Shown piece by piece: positions 1-6,638 of a DNA stretch of 8,005 nucleotides. This stretch comes from JAZDLC01 sp043802345 (GTDB lineage: Bacteria > Planctomycetota > B15-G4 > JADJEK01). The notes beneath the pieces are model-generated. The model did not search any database. It was not told where the DNA came from and saw only the letters and a list, made by a program, of their open reading frames with translations. The stretch's first letter is position 1. The number at the start of each line of letters is the position of its first letter. The position numbers and the translations under genes were made by a program. The DNA lies in the NCBI GenBank assembly GCA_043802345.1, contig JAZDLC010000242.1:1-8005 (forward strand), read 5' to 3'.

Positions 1-132
1 GACCGAGCCGGAGACTGGGTGATCGTCGACTTCCAGAACTCGCACCACAGCGACTTCCAGCGCATCGCCCCCAAATCGCTCGAAGACTGCGACCGCCTCG
101 TAGCCGAGAGGCTCAAGGCACAGCTTCGCTAG
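1..132 (+). CDS. C-terminal end of an unidentified protein (5'-truncated by window edge)
   Basis: An open frame runs from the first base to a TAG at 130-132 and gives the last 43 residues of a protein. The readable part contains GDWVIVDFQNSHHSDFQRI, a beta-strand-like hydrophobic stretch followed by a His-His pair, and then a charged, probably helical tail ending in AERLKAQLR. The residue pattern looks like genuine coding sequence and the frame has no internal stop. I do not recognise the family from this fragment. No start, signal peptide or catalytic motif can be judged because the rest lies upstream. No intact gene follows on the same strand for almost 1 kb, so it is probably the last gene of its transcript. 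Confidence 0.6.
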   Translation, partial: DRAGDWVIVDFQNSHHSDFQRIAPKSLEDCDRLVAERLKAQLR

Positions 133-342
133 GGACAGCCCCCAGAGCCCGTCGCTCGGGGCGGAAGCCGCCAGCTTCTGGCCGCTTCTGCCCCGGCAAC
201 CTGCGGCCAACGAGCGTCGGACCCGAAACTGCAGATCCGGCTGTTGCTGGAGGAAGGCAGTGGCCTCGCCCGTGGTATCCGAAAACTCGAACGCACCGAA
301 TCATAGCGAGTTGTGACGCCTGCCTGTATCGTCCGCCGGACC

Positions 343-444
343 ATGACACAGCCCCATCCCGCTCTCACGTTCCTCCTCGCTCTCTTCTCCGGCTGGGTCA
401 ACCGCCACCAGCAGCGCGTCATCGAGTACCTCGTAGCGGAGAAC
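343..444 (+). pseudogene. N-terminal remnant of an IS-type integrase/transposase
   Basis: From the ATG at 343 the first 34 codons include the string GWVNRHQQRVIEYL followed by AEN. As recalled, this closely matches the start of a widespread family of integrase-core (DDE, rve) transposases in bacteria, whose N-terminus reads approximately 'hydrophobic stretch, GW.NRHQQ.VIEYL..EN..LREQLG'. After Asn34 the match stops: none of the three plus-strand frames continues with the expected LREQLG-type segment or the later catalytic DDE region. The frame stays open to a TGA at 661-663 but its translation becomes Arg/Ser/Pro-rich and unlike a protein. A complete enzyme of this type would be several hundred residues, so this is a dead stub. 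The family assignment is from memory and not a database search. Confidence 0.55.
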
Positions 445-550
445 AGCACGCACCGATCTCGGGCAACGCCGAGCCAAGCTCGTCCTCACCGTCAGCTTCC
501 TCGAAGGCCGAACGCACCTGCCGATCGTCGAGCTCAAGAAGGTCGCCTGA
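443..550 (+). other. Short coding-like scrap in the next frame, ending in a proper stop
   Basis: In the frame shifted by one base from the integrase stub, the stretch from about 443 to the TGA at 548-550 reads like the C-terminal end of a real protein, including AKLVLTVSFLEGRTHLP followed by IVELKKVA and the stop. An in-frame TAG at 434-436 lies just upstream, so it has no start of its own here. It does not resemble the C-terminus of the integrase family as I recall it. It may be the tail of a second gene joined to the stub by deletion, or the stub's own frame after indels. I do not recognise the protein, and chance is possible over such a short length. Confidence 0.25.
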
Positions 551-1086
551 GCGACTCTCGCTCTCCCGACCATGACAGGCTGACGCGTGTGCTGTGCCCG
601 CACGAGGGAATCCTCTTCGAGATGCACAGCCGCGCCGTGACATCCGCCTCTGCATCCAGCTGAACATCGCCATCCGGAGTCTCGGAACCCGGCGAGTGGC
701 CACTGCTGAAGTCCCGGACCCCTGCACCTCCTCGGCCTGCTTGAGCACTACCTCCGATCGGCTGGCTGGAGTCTGCTCCCGGCGCCGATCCCAGCTCGGT
801 CCCTTCATCCCGAATCGACACCTCCGCCTCACACGACACGTTGCATCCCGCATTCCACGCCGGCCGACTTTTCGTACCACACAGGGTTCGCGAACAGGCT
901 GAGCGAGAGGGGCTGGCTCCCTCGCTTCTCGAGCGTCTTTCCAGCCGACTCACGGCGCGAGCCCAGGAGTGCCTGAAGCAGCTCGAGCAATGCTGACGTT
1001 CTCCCTCTGCGGGTGCAGATTCTCAGGGTGGCCGGACTTGTCGTGGCTGCCCGGCCGGGTGGAGGTGGTATTGTCCTGACTCCGTA

Positions 1087-1093
1087 CAGGAGA
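1087..1093 (+). promoter_or_regulatory. Ribosome binding site selecting the GTG start of the CBS-type gene
   Basis: CAGGAGA contains a good Shine-Dalgarno core (GGAG at 1089-1092) six bases before the GTG at 1099. This spacing supports GTG as the initiator; no competing ATG lies close by, and the protein from here begins at the usual N-terminal position of the family. Confidence 0.7.
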
Positions 1094-1098
1094 CACGC

Positions 1099-2058
1099 GT
1101 GCCCGAAATCAGTGACTCGATTCTCGAGACCATCGGCAACACCCCGCTCGTCTTGCTGCGCGCGGTGGGTAGGGGTACGGGGTGCGAGATCCTCGCCAAG
1201 TGCGAGTTTCTGAACCCCGGCGGGTCGATGAAGGACCGGATCGGGGTGAGGATGCTGGAGGAAGCCGAGAAGAGCGGCCGCATCAAGCCGGGTGACACCC
1301 TGATCGAGCCGACCAGCGGCAACACCGGCATCGGCCTGGCGATGGCGGCCGCGGTCCGTGGCTACCGGCTGATCATCACCATGCCGGAGAAATCGAGCTT
1401 CGAGAAGCAGAGGGTCATGGAGGCGCTGGGCGCCGAGATCATCCGCACTCCGACTGAGGCCAGCTACGTGTCGCCGGAGAGTCACATCGGCGTCGCCAAG
1501 CGCCTGCAGGAGACCCTCCCCAACGCCCACATCCTGGACCAGTACTCCAACCCCGACAACCCGCTGGCGCACTACCACGGTACGGGCAAGGAGATCATGC
1601 AGCAGACCGGCGGGGAATTCGATATCGCGGTCCTCCCGGCCGGAACGGGTGGCACGCTCGCCGGAGTGGCGCGCCGCATCAAGGAGGAGCGGCCCGAGAT
1701 CGAAGTCGTGGGCGTCGATCCGGTCGGATCGATCCTCGCCGGCCCGGGCGAGGTCTGTCAGTTCGAGATGGAAGGGATCGGCTACGACTATGTGCCGGAG
1801 GTCCTGGACCGGCAGCATGTGGACCGCTGGATCAAAACCGACGACGGCCCGTCATTCCTGATGGCCCGGCGACTGATTCGCGAGGAGGGACTGCTGGTCG
1901 GCGGATCATCCGGCGCATGCGCCTGGGCCGCGGTCGAGGTGGCGAGGCTCGTCGGGCCGGGCAAGCGGATCGTGACCATCCTCCCCGACTCCGCGAGGAA
2001 CTACTTGACCAAGTTCCTGGACGATGGGTGGATGCGGGAGCGGGGGTTCATGGAGTAG
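1099..2058 (+). CDS. cbs: Cystathionine beta-synthase-type PLP enzyme, catalytic core only (possibly cysteine synthase)
   Basis: This 319-residue cytoplasmic fold-type II PLP enzyme would perform beta-replacement on serine or an activated serine. With homocysteine it makes cystathionine; with sulfide it makes cysteine. The PLP lysine is Lys45 in NPGGSMKDR. The substrate loop is PTSGNTG (71-77), the cofactor phosphate loop AGTGGT (181-186), and GGSSG (268-272) supplies the serine near the pyridine nitrogen. Features favouring CBS over CysK, by recalled family alignment, are EGIGYDYVPEVLDR (225-238), RTPTEASYVSPESH (116-129) and the ending NYLTKFLDDGWMRERGF. Unlike animal CBS it has no N-terminal heme segment, and unlike animal and many bacterial CBS proteins it has no C-terminal CBS-domain pair, so it should lack that allosteric control. 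It stands alone: no cystathionine lyase, serine acetyltransferase or sulfate genes adjoin. The gene starts at GTG behind a good RBS. The family is certain; the exact acceptor substrate is inferred. Confidence 0.88.
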   Translation: MPEISDSILETIGNTPLVLLRAVGRGTGCEILAKCEFLNPGGSMKDRIGVRMLEEAEKSGRIKPGDTLIEPTSGNTGIGLAMAAAVRGYRLIITMPEKSSFEKQRVMEALGAEIIRTPTEASYVSPESHIGVAKRLQETLPNAHILDQYSNPDNPLAHYHGTGKEIMQQTGGEFDIAVLPAGTGGTLAGVARRIKEERPEIEVVGVDPVGSILAGPGEVCQFEMEGIGYDYVPEVLDRQHVDRWIKTDDGPSFLMARRLIREEGLLVGGSSGACAWAAVEVARLVGPGKRIVTILPDSARNYLTKFLDDGWMRERGFME

Positions 2059-2075
2059 GTGCGCGCTTCAGCCGC

Positions 2076-5000
2076 TCACGACAGCAGCAGCGCGAGATCC
2101 TCTTCGGTCATCTTCTGCAGCAGCGACCCGTCGCCGCAGATGAGCGCGTCTGCCAGGTCGCGCTTCGAACTCTGCAGCTCCAGGATCTTCTCCTCGACCG
2201 AGTCCCGGCCGATGAGCCGGTACGCCATGACCCGGCGCGTCTGGCCGATGCGGTGCGCCCGATCGATCGCCTGGGCCTCGACCGCCGGATTCCACCACGG
2301 ATCGAGGATGAAGACGTAGCCGGCGGCGGTCAGATTCAGGCCGAGCCCGCCAGCCTTCAGGGAGATCAGGAAGACCTGGCAGGCCGGATCGGTCTGGAAC
2401 CGCTCCACCCGGGCGGGCCGGTTGCGGGTGCTTCCGTCCAGCCGCTCGAAGACGATCTGCTCCTCATTCAGCCGCCGCTCCACGATGTCGAGCAGGCTGG
2501 TGAACTGGGAGAACACCAGCGCCTTGTGCCCCTCGTCGACGATCTCCGCGAGCCTCGGCAGCAACACCCGCAGCTTGGCCGATTCCTCATCGACCCGGGT
2601 CACGTCGAGCAGGCCCGGGTGGCAGGCAGCCTGGCGCAGGCGCAGGAGCGCCTCGAGCACATGCATCTTGTTCGGGTCGACGGAATCGTCCTGCCCCGGC
2701 TTCAGCAGCGACCGGCGGTAATGCTGTCGCAGGCCCTCGTACAGCTCGCGCTGCGCCTCTCCGAAATCGCAGTAGAGCGTCTGCTCTTCCCGCTCCGGCA
2801 GCTCTTTCGCCACCTCGCCCTTCGCGCGCCTCAGGATGAACGGCGCCAGCGCCCGGGCCAGTGAGCCGCGCGTGGCCAGGTCGAGCGCCTCCGTGCCCCG
2901 CCCGGCCAGCGCCCTGAAGGTCCTGGACCGGCCCAGCATGCCCGGATTCAGGAACTCGAACAGGGACCACAGCTCGCCCAGGTGATTCTCGATCGGCGTG
3001 CCGCTGAGCGCCAGCCGGTGGTCCGCCTCGAGCAGGTAGGCCGCCTTGGCGGTCTGGCTCCGCGGGTTCTTGATCGCCTGGGCCTCGTCCAGCACCGCGT
3101 AGGAGAAGCGCTGCTTCTTGAAGAACAGGATATCGGCGCGCAACAGACCATAGGTCGTCACCACGAGATGGCTGCCGTCAAGCTCGTGATTGAGCCTGGC
3201 GCGGTCGCTGCCCGTGTACTCCACCACCCGCAACCCGGGTGTGAATCGCCGGGCCTCGCTGACCCAGTTGCTGACCACGGAGAGCGGCGCGACCACGAGC
3301 GCGGGACCGTCCAGCCGGCCCTCCTCGAGGAGCTTCTGGAGATGGGCCAGGAACTGCACCGTCTTGCCGAGCCCCATGTCGTCCGCCAGACACCCTCCCA
3401 GACCGAAGTCGTGGAGGAAACGGCACCAGGCGAGGCCGATCCGCTGGTACCCCCTCAGCTCTCCGGAGAACCCGCTCCCCTCGCTGCATGGCGCGATCCC
3501 CTGGAAACCGCGCAGCTTTTCGCGGAACTCGTGGAACCGCTCGTCCGCCTGGACCTGGACCTTCTCCGCCAGCAGTACATCCAGCAGGAACCCCTGCGAC
3601 CGCTTCAGGCGCAGGCTGTTCTTCATCCCGCGGCCGAGAGATCCCAGCAGATTGAACCGGCGCAGCCAGTCCTCGGGCAGGATCCCCACCGAGCCGTCGC
3701 CCAGCCGCACGGTCTTGGTGCCGGCCTTCAGGTTCTGCAGCAGGTCCTGAAGCTCGATCCGCGTGTCGCCGAAGCTGACCGAGCCCTTGACGTCGAACCA
3801 GTCGATGCCGCTCTTGACCGAAAGACTGAAGTTGGAAGCCTGTCGCTGCGGGCGCCCGTCGGCTTCCACCCACCACCCCGCTTCCAGGAGGCGCCCAACA
3901 CATTCCTCCATCCGCACCGGGGCCAGCCTGATCTTCGCCCCCGCGGGGTCGTCTTCCACCTGGCAGCCGGCCAGGCGGAGCGCGTCGAGCAGGCGCGCCT
4001 CCGCGTGCCGATCCCGCAGCACGAAGCGCCCGTCCTGAGCGCGCCGGCCGGAACCCCAGAGACCCAGAGGATACTCCTCCGAGCCGTAGCAGAACCTCAC
4101 CTCGCAATCGAGCCGCCGGACGCCGTAGCTTCCTCGCGGGCTTCGAATCAGGAGCTTCGGCTTCGGTGCAACCTGGGGAGCAATCTCGACCCCTTCGATC
4201 TGTCCCAGGGTCAGGGGCGGGAGCGCGGGTGACGTCAGCATCTCCTCCACGACCGACGCCGCCTCCTTGATGGGAGCCCGGATGGCGCCGCGGTTCTTGA
4301 ACCAGGCCAGCCAGGGGAACGCTCCATGATGATCGAGCGGCCCCACGATGCCGTTCTTGAAGAAGACGAACCCGTCCTCGAGCACCAGCGCGGTCGAACG
4401 GACGGCCTCTTCCTGCTGCTCGCACAGGAGGAAGCCGTCGAGGACCAGTTGCTCTTCCGCGGCATCGTTGAACAGCCGCACATGGAGATCGCAGGCTGCT
4501 TCCCGCCACCGGTACGGCCCGAACTTCCCGTCCGTGGACTGGACGAACAGGCGGCCGGTGTCGCAAAGCCTGGGGAGCAGTGCCTTGAGCAGTTCGGGCC
4601 CGAGGACGAAAGCTTCCCGACCGGAGAGATCGGAGTGGTGTCCAGGCGAATACCCGTGGAGCAGGGGCGGCGACGCTCCGCGGAGCAACCCGATCAGAGC
4701 GCGGTCTTCCGGATCGATGGGCAGGTGCTCATCGGTCCTGAACGGCCGGGTCTTGCCGAACTGACCCGTCTTCAACCTCTTTTCGTACAACAACTTCAGC
4801 ACGGGATCGCGCTGGCCGGGGCGGCCGTCCCAGCAGTAGTGGTAGACGATCCGGAACTCCACGGCCGGCGGCTTCAGCAAGCCACTTCCCCTGGCCCGGT
4901 GGGCCGTGTCGTCCCCCAGCAGGGAGAGCAGGCGGCGCCAGTCCCGCTCCAGGGAGGGAAACGAACCGCTGTGGAACCAGCCGCACTCTTCCGATTCCAG

Positions 5001-5252
5001 GATCGCCGCCCAGACATGGCCGCAGAGCCCGCTGTCGTTCCTGAACCTGAAGCAGGAGCAGATCACCTCGAACGGAGTCTCCGCGTCTTTTCGCAGCAGG
5101 GACACCAGATTGTCTCCCTGGGGTCTGACCTGAACATCGAGCCGGGTCTCCTTCTCGACCTGGACCATGCTCATCCGATCCCGGAAGAGACGCTCACCCA
5201 ACATGCGGGCCTCGAGAGTGAAGGCCTTGGCCAGGGGGTGGTAGCGCGACAT
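2076..5252 (-). CDS. SWIM zinc-finger SNF2-family ATPase (helicase-like, DEAD/DEAH superfamily 2)
   Basis: This 1058-residue SF2 protein would act as an ATP-driven translocase or remodeller on DNA, or on protein-nucleic acid complexes. An N-terminal SWIM finger is visible (Cys65, Cys67, Cys77, His79; CSC...CGH). Residues from about 90 to 590 hold no motif I can name; in this architecture the region usually carries SNF2-associated sequence. The ATPase follows: Q-like motif RGYQRIGLAW (600-609), Walker A DDMGLGKT (624-631), Walker B DEAQ (722-725), motif III LSGTPIENHL (749-758), FILRR (805-809), motif IV LVFSQF (912-917), motif V SLKAGGLGLNLT (964-975) and motif VI DRAHRIGQ (997-1004). All the key motifs are present, so it should be active. 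I chose the ATG at 5250-5252. The frame stays open another 110 codons upstream, but that part is antisense to the LeuA-like gene and reads as non-protein. The RBS is weak. It is convergent with the CBS-type gene (17-bp gap). Its biological role is unknown. Confidence 0.93.
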   Translation of the reverse strand: MSRYHPLAKAFTLEARMLGERLFRDRMSMVQVEKETRLDVQVRPQGDNLVSLLRKDAETPFEVICSCFRFRNDSGLCGHVWAAILESEECGWFHSGSFPSLERDWRRLLSLLGDDTAHRARGSGLLKPPAVEFRIVYHYCWDGRPGQRDPVLKLLYEKRLKTGQFGKTRPFRTDEHLPIDPEDRALIGLLRGASPPLLHGYSPGHHSDLSGREAFVLGPELLKALLPRLCDTGRLFVQSTDGKFGPYRWREAACDLHVRLFNDAAEEQLVLDGFLLCEQQEEAVRSTALVLEDGFVFFKNGIVGPLDHHGAFPWLAWFKNRGAIRAPIKEAASVVEEMLTSPALPPLTLGQIEGVEIAPQVAPKPKLLIRSPRGSYGVRRLDCEVRFCYGSEEYPLGLWGSGRRAQDGRFVLRDRHAEARLLDALRLAGCQVEDDPAGAKIRLAPVRMEECVGRLLEAGWWVEADGRPQRQASNFSLSVKSGIDWFDVKGSVSFGDTRIELQDLLQNLKAGTKTVRLGDGSVGILPEDWLRRFNLLGSLGRGMKNSLRLKRSQGFLLDVLLAEKVQVQADERFHEFREKLRGFQGIAPCSEGSGFSGELRGYQRIGLAWCRFLHDFGLGGCLADDMGLGKTVQFLAHLQKLLEEGRLDGPALVVAPLSVVSNWVSEARRFTPGLRVVEYTGSDRARLNHELDGSHLVVTTYGLLRADILFFKKQRFSYAVLDEAQAIKNPRSQTAKAAYLLEADHRLALSGTPIENHLGELWSLFEFLNPGMLGRSRTFRALAGRGTEALDLATRGSLARALAPFILRRAKGEVAKELPEREEQTLYCDFGEAQRELYEGLRQHYRRSLLKPGQDDSVDPNKMHVLEALLRLRQAACHPGLLDVTRVDEESAKLRVLLPRLAEIVDEGHKALVFSQFTSLLDIVERRLNEEQIVFERLDGSTRNRPARVERFQTDPACQVFLISLKAGGLGLNLTAAGYVFILDPWWNPAVEAQAIDRAHRIGQTRRVMAYRLIGRDSVEEKILELQSSKRDLADALICGDGSLLQKMTEEDLALLLS

Positions 5253-5290
5253 CGGGCGGTCCGGGTCTTTTGAGGACGGTGAAGCCGGGC

Positions 5291-5299
5291 ATCCTAGCA
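5291..5299 (-). promoter_or_regulatory. Possible extended -10 element for the SNF2 gene
   Basis: Read on the minus strand this is TGCTAGGAT, which fits the extended -10 form TGnTAnnaT. It would place the transcription start near 5284 and give a leader of about 30 bases before the ATG at 5252. No matching -35 is evident, which extended -10 promoters can tolerate. This is a motif resemblance only. Confidence 0.3.
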
Positions 5300-5385
5300 A
5301 GATGCGCCGGGAAATGGGCGACGACCACCACCCACCCGGCGAGGATCTTCGGGCCTGACTGTTGTCATCCAGGATGGAGCGGTAC

Positions 5386-5389
5386 AGGA
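5386..5389 (+). promoter_or_regulatory. Ribosome binding site for the LeuA-like gene
   Basis: AGGA lies seven bases before the ATG at 5397. It favours this start over the in-frame ATG at 5442 (residue 16), which has only a weak purine stretch before it, although the conserved domain itself begins only around residue 25. Confidence 0.5.
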
Positions 5390-5396
5390 TGGCGGC

Positions 5397-6638
5397 ATGA
5401 CCAAGATTCGGAAGCGCATCACGGACCTGTTCCTTCCGGCCATGATCAGCCAGCGCCGTCGCTCCCGCCAGGTGCTCTTTTCCGACACCACCCTGCGCGA
5501 TGGAGAGCAGATGCCGGGCGCCACGCTGGAACCCGGGGACAAGTTGCGCATCGCCAAGGAACTCGAGGCGCTCGGGGTGCACTCCATCGACGCGGGTTTT
5601 CCCGCTTCGTCAGAGGCGGACGTGAAGGCCATCCAGAGCATGGTGGGCGTGGTGAAGAAGCCGGTCCTGACAGCGCTCTGTCGGACGGTGCGGGGAGATA
5701 TCGACGCCGCCGTGCGGGCGTTGGACGGAAACCCGAATCACAAGCGGGGTGTCAGCCTGTTCTGCGGCACGAGCCCCCTGCACCGCAAGCACAAGCTGAG
5801 GAAGAGCCGCAAGGAAATCCTGCGCATCATCACGGACGCGGTTTCGTACGCGACCGAGAGCTTCTCCATCGTGGCCTTCAGTCCCGAGGACGCCAGCCGC
5901 ACCGAGCCCGAGTTCCTGCTGGAATGCTACCGCGAGGCGATCGACGCGGGCGCGTCCACGATCGGGTTTCCCGACACGGTCGGTGTGCTGACGCCCGAGA
6001 AGGCCCGGGAGTTCGTGCGCAGAATCCAGGACGGGGTGGCGAACGTGACCCGGGCCCTGGTCGCGGTTCACTTTCACAACGACCTGGGCCTGGCCGTCGC
6101 CAACACTCTCGCCGCCGTCCAGGAGGGAGTTCATGTGGTACAATGCACCATCAATGGCATCGGCGAGCGGGCCGGCAACGCCTGTCTGGAGGAGGTCGCC
6201 CTGGCCCTGGCGCTCAACCAGGATCAGTACAAGCGGACAATCCAGATCGACCTCTCGCGGCTCCGTTCCGTCTCCCGCCTGGTTGCGGAGCTGACGGGAG
6301 TGGGCGTGCCTCCGATGAAGCCGGTGGGCGGCCGGAACATATTCGCCACCGAGGCCGGCATCCATCAGGACGGCATTCTCAAGCATCCCGACGTGTACCT
6401 GGCCATGCGCCCCGAGCTGCTGGGCGAGACGGGAGTGGAGCTGGTCCTCGGCCGGCACAGCGGCCGCAGCGCCGTGGCCCACCGGCTCGCGGAGCTGGAG
6501 CTCGCTGCCGACGACGAGGTCGTCCTGCGCGTCCTCGAGCGGATCAAGGAACTGCCCAAGGGCGTTGTCGTGGATAGTGATCTGCTGAGGTCGCTGGCGG
6601 GGGGAGACTGCACCACGAAGGGAGAACCCATCAGATGA
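5397..6638 (+). CDS. 2-isopropylmalate synthase/homocitrate synthase family protein lacking the LeuA regulatory domain
   Basis: This 413-residue HMGL-like (DRE-TIM) acyltransferase would condense acetyl-CoA with a 2-oxo acid. The catalytic signature VLFSDTTLRDGEQ (27-38) supplies Asp30 (metal) and Arg34. Further motifs are AGFPASSE (66-73), FCGTSPLHRKHKL (122-134), FSPEDASRTE (161-170), the metal-binding HFHND (225-229), NGIGERAGN (253-261), GIHQDGILKHP (321-331) and LGRHSGR (351-357). FSPEDASRT and CTINGIGERAGN resemble LeuA most, while the overall length and the C-terminus fit homocitrate synthase/NifV equally well. Classical LeuA is about 500 residues and carries a C-terminal leucine-binding domain; here the protein ends soon after the linker subdomain, so leucine feedback of that type is unlikely. 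No leuB, leuC or leuD adjoins. The stop overlaps the next start (ATGA), which points to coexpression with the SDR. Family certain; substrate (2-oxoisovalerate, 2-oxoglutarate or another 2-oxo acid) open. Confidence 0.9.
   Translation: MTKIRKRITDLFLPAMISQRRRSRQVLFSDTTLRDGEQMPGATLEPGDKLRIAKELEALGVHSIDAGFPASSEADVKAIQSMVGVVKKPVLTALCRTVRGDIDAAVRALDGNPNHKRGVSLFCGTSPLHRKHKLRKSRKEILRIITDAVSYATESFSIVAFSPEDASRTEPEFLLECYREAIDAGASTIGFPDTVGVLTPEKAREFVRRIQDGVANVTRALVAVHFHNDLGLAVANTLAAVQEGVHVVQCTINGIGERAGNACLEEVALALALNQDQYKRTIQIDLSRLRSVSRLVAELTGVGVPPMKPVGGRNIFATEAGIHQDGILKHPDVYLAMRPELLGETGVELVLGRHSGRSAVAHRLAELELAADDEVVLRVLERIKELPKGVVVDSDLLRSLAGGDCTTKGEPIR
6618..6624 (+). promoter_or_regulatory. Ribosome binding site of the SDR gene, inside the end of the LeuA-like gene
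   Basis: AAGGGAG lies ten bases before the ATG at 6635 and sits within the last codons of the upstream gene. With the 4-base ATGA overlap (6635-6638) this suggests translational coupling of the two genes. Confidence 0.5.

Larger units (their letters stand above)
133..1098. other. Long region without an intact gene; holds eroded mobile-element coding remnants
   Basis: About 970 bases separate the partial upstream gene from the CBS-type gene. Short open frames occur on both strands, but their translations are rich in Arg, Ser, Pro and Ala, lack recognisable domains and overlap one another, as expected for chance ORFs in GC-rich DNA. The only recognisable coding trace is the integrase-like N-terminus at 343-444 with an out-of-frame scrap after it. 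A modest imperfect hairpin (AGCGAG at 902-907 against CTCGCT at 921-926) has no adjacent T-run and is not a convincing terminator. I see no tRNA, CRISPR array or clear terminal inverted repeats. The stretch is best read as decayed or accessory DNA plus the leader of the next gene. Confidence 0.55.
5253..5396. promoter_or_regulatory. Divergent intergenic spacer between the SNF2 gene and the LeuA-like operon
   Basis: These 144 bases separate two head-to-head starts and must hold the promoters or leaders of both genes. On the plus strand a TTGTCA (5362-5367) could serve as a -35, but no good -10 lies at normal distance. CAGGATGG occurs twice (5370-5377 and 5385-5392), the second copy supplying the Shine-Dalgarno sequence of the LeuA-like gene. 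No strong palindromic operator was seen. Confidence 0.45.

Noticed and set aside
902..926. Imperfect hairpin as a terminator
   Set aside because: The stem is short with a bulge and no T-run follows; there is no gene immediately upstream for it to terminate.
534..953. 139-codon minus-strand open frame in the long gap, and the alternative minus-strand reading with VWYEKSAG
   Set aside because: Ser/Arg/Gly-rich, no domain I can name and no good start signal. A coding role cannot be excluded without a homology search, but nothing supports it.
829..1818. 329-codon minus-strand open frame opposite the CBS-type gene
   Set aside because: It lies antisense to a gene with complete catalytic motifs and its translation is Arg/Asp/Leu/His-rich without any domain. 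It is a GC-rich shadow.
2059..2075. Bidirectional terminator between the convergent CBS-type and SNF2 genes
   Set aside because: Only 17 bases separate the stops and no inverted repeat with a T-run is visible.
2982..4232. 416-codon plus-strand open frame inside the SNF2 gene, with another at 4326-5273
   Set aside because: Both are antisense to the SNF2 reading frame, have Gln/Pro/Arg-rich translations without motifs, and are explained by codon bias on the coding strand.
5253..5582. 110-codon upstream extension of the SNF2 frame
   Set aside because: It overlaps the start of the LeuA-like gene on the other strand, is not protein-like in composition, and the SWIM protein has a natural ATG at 5252.
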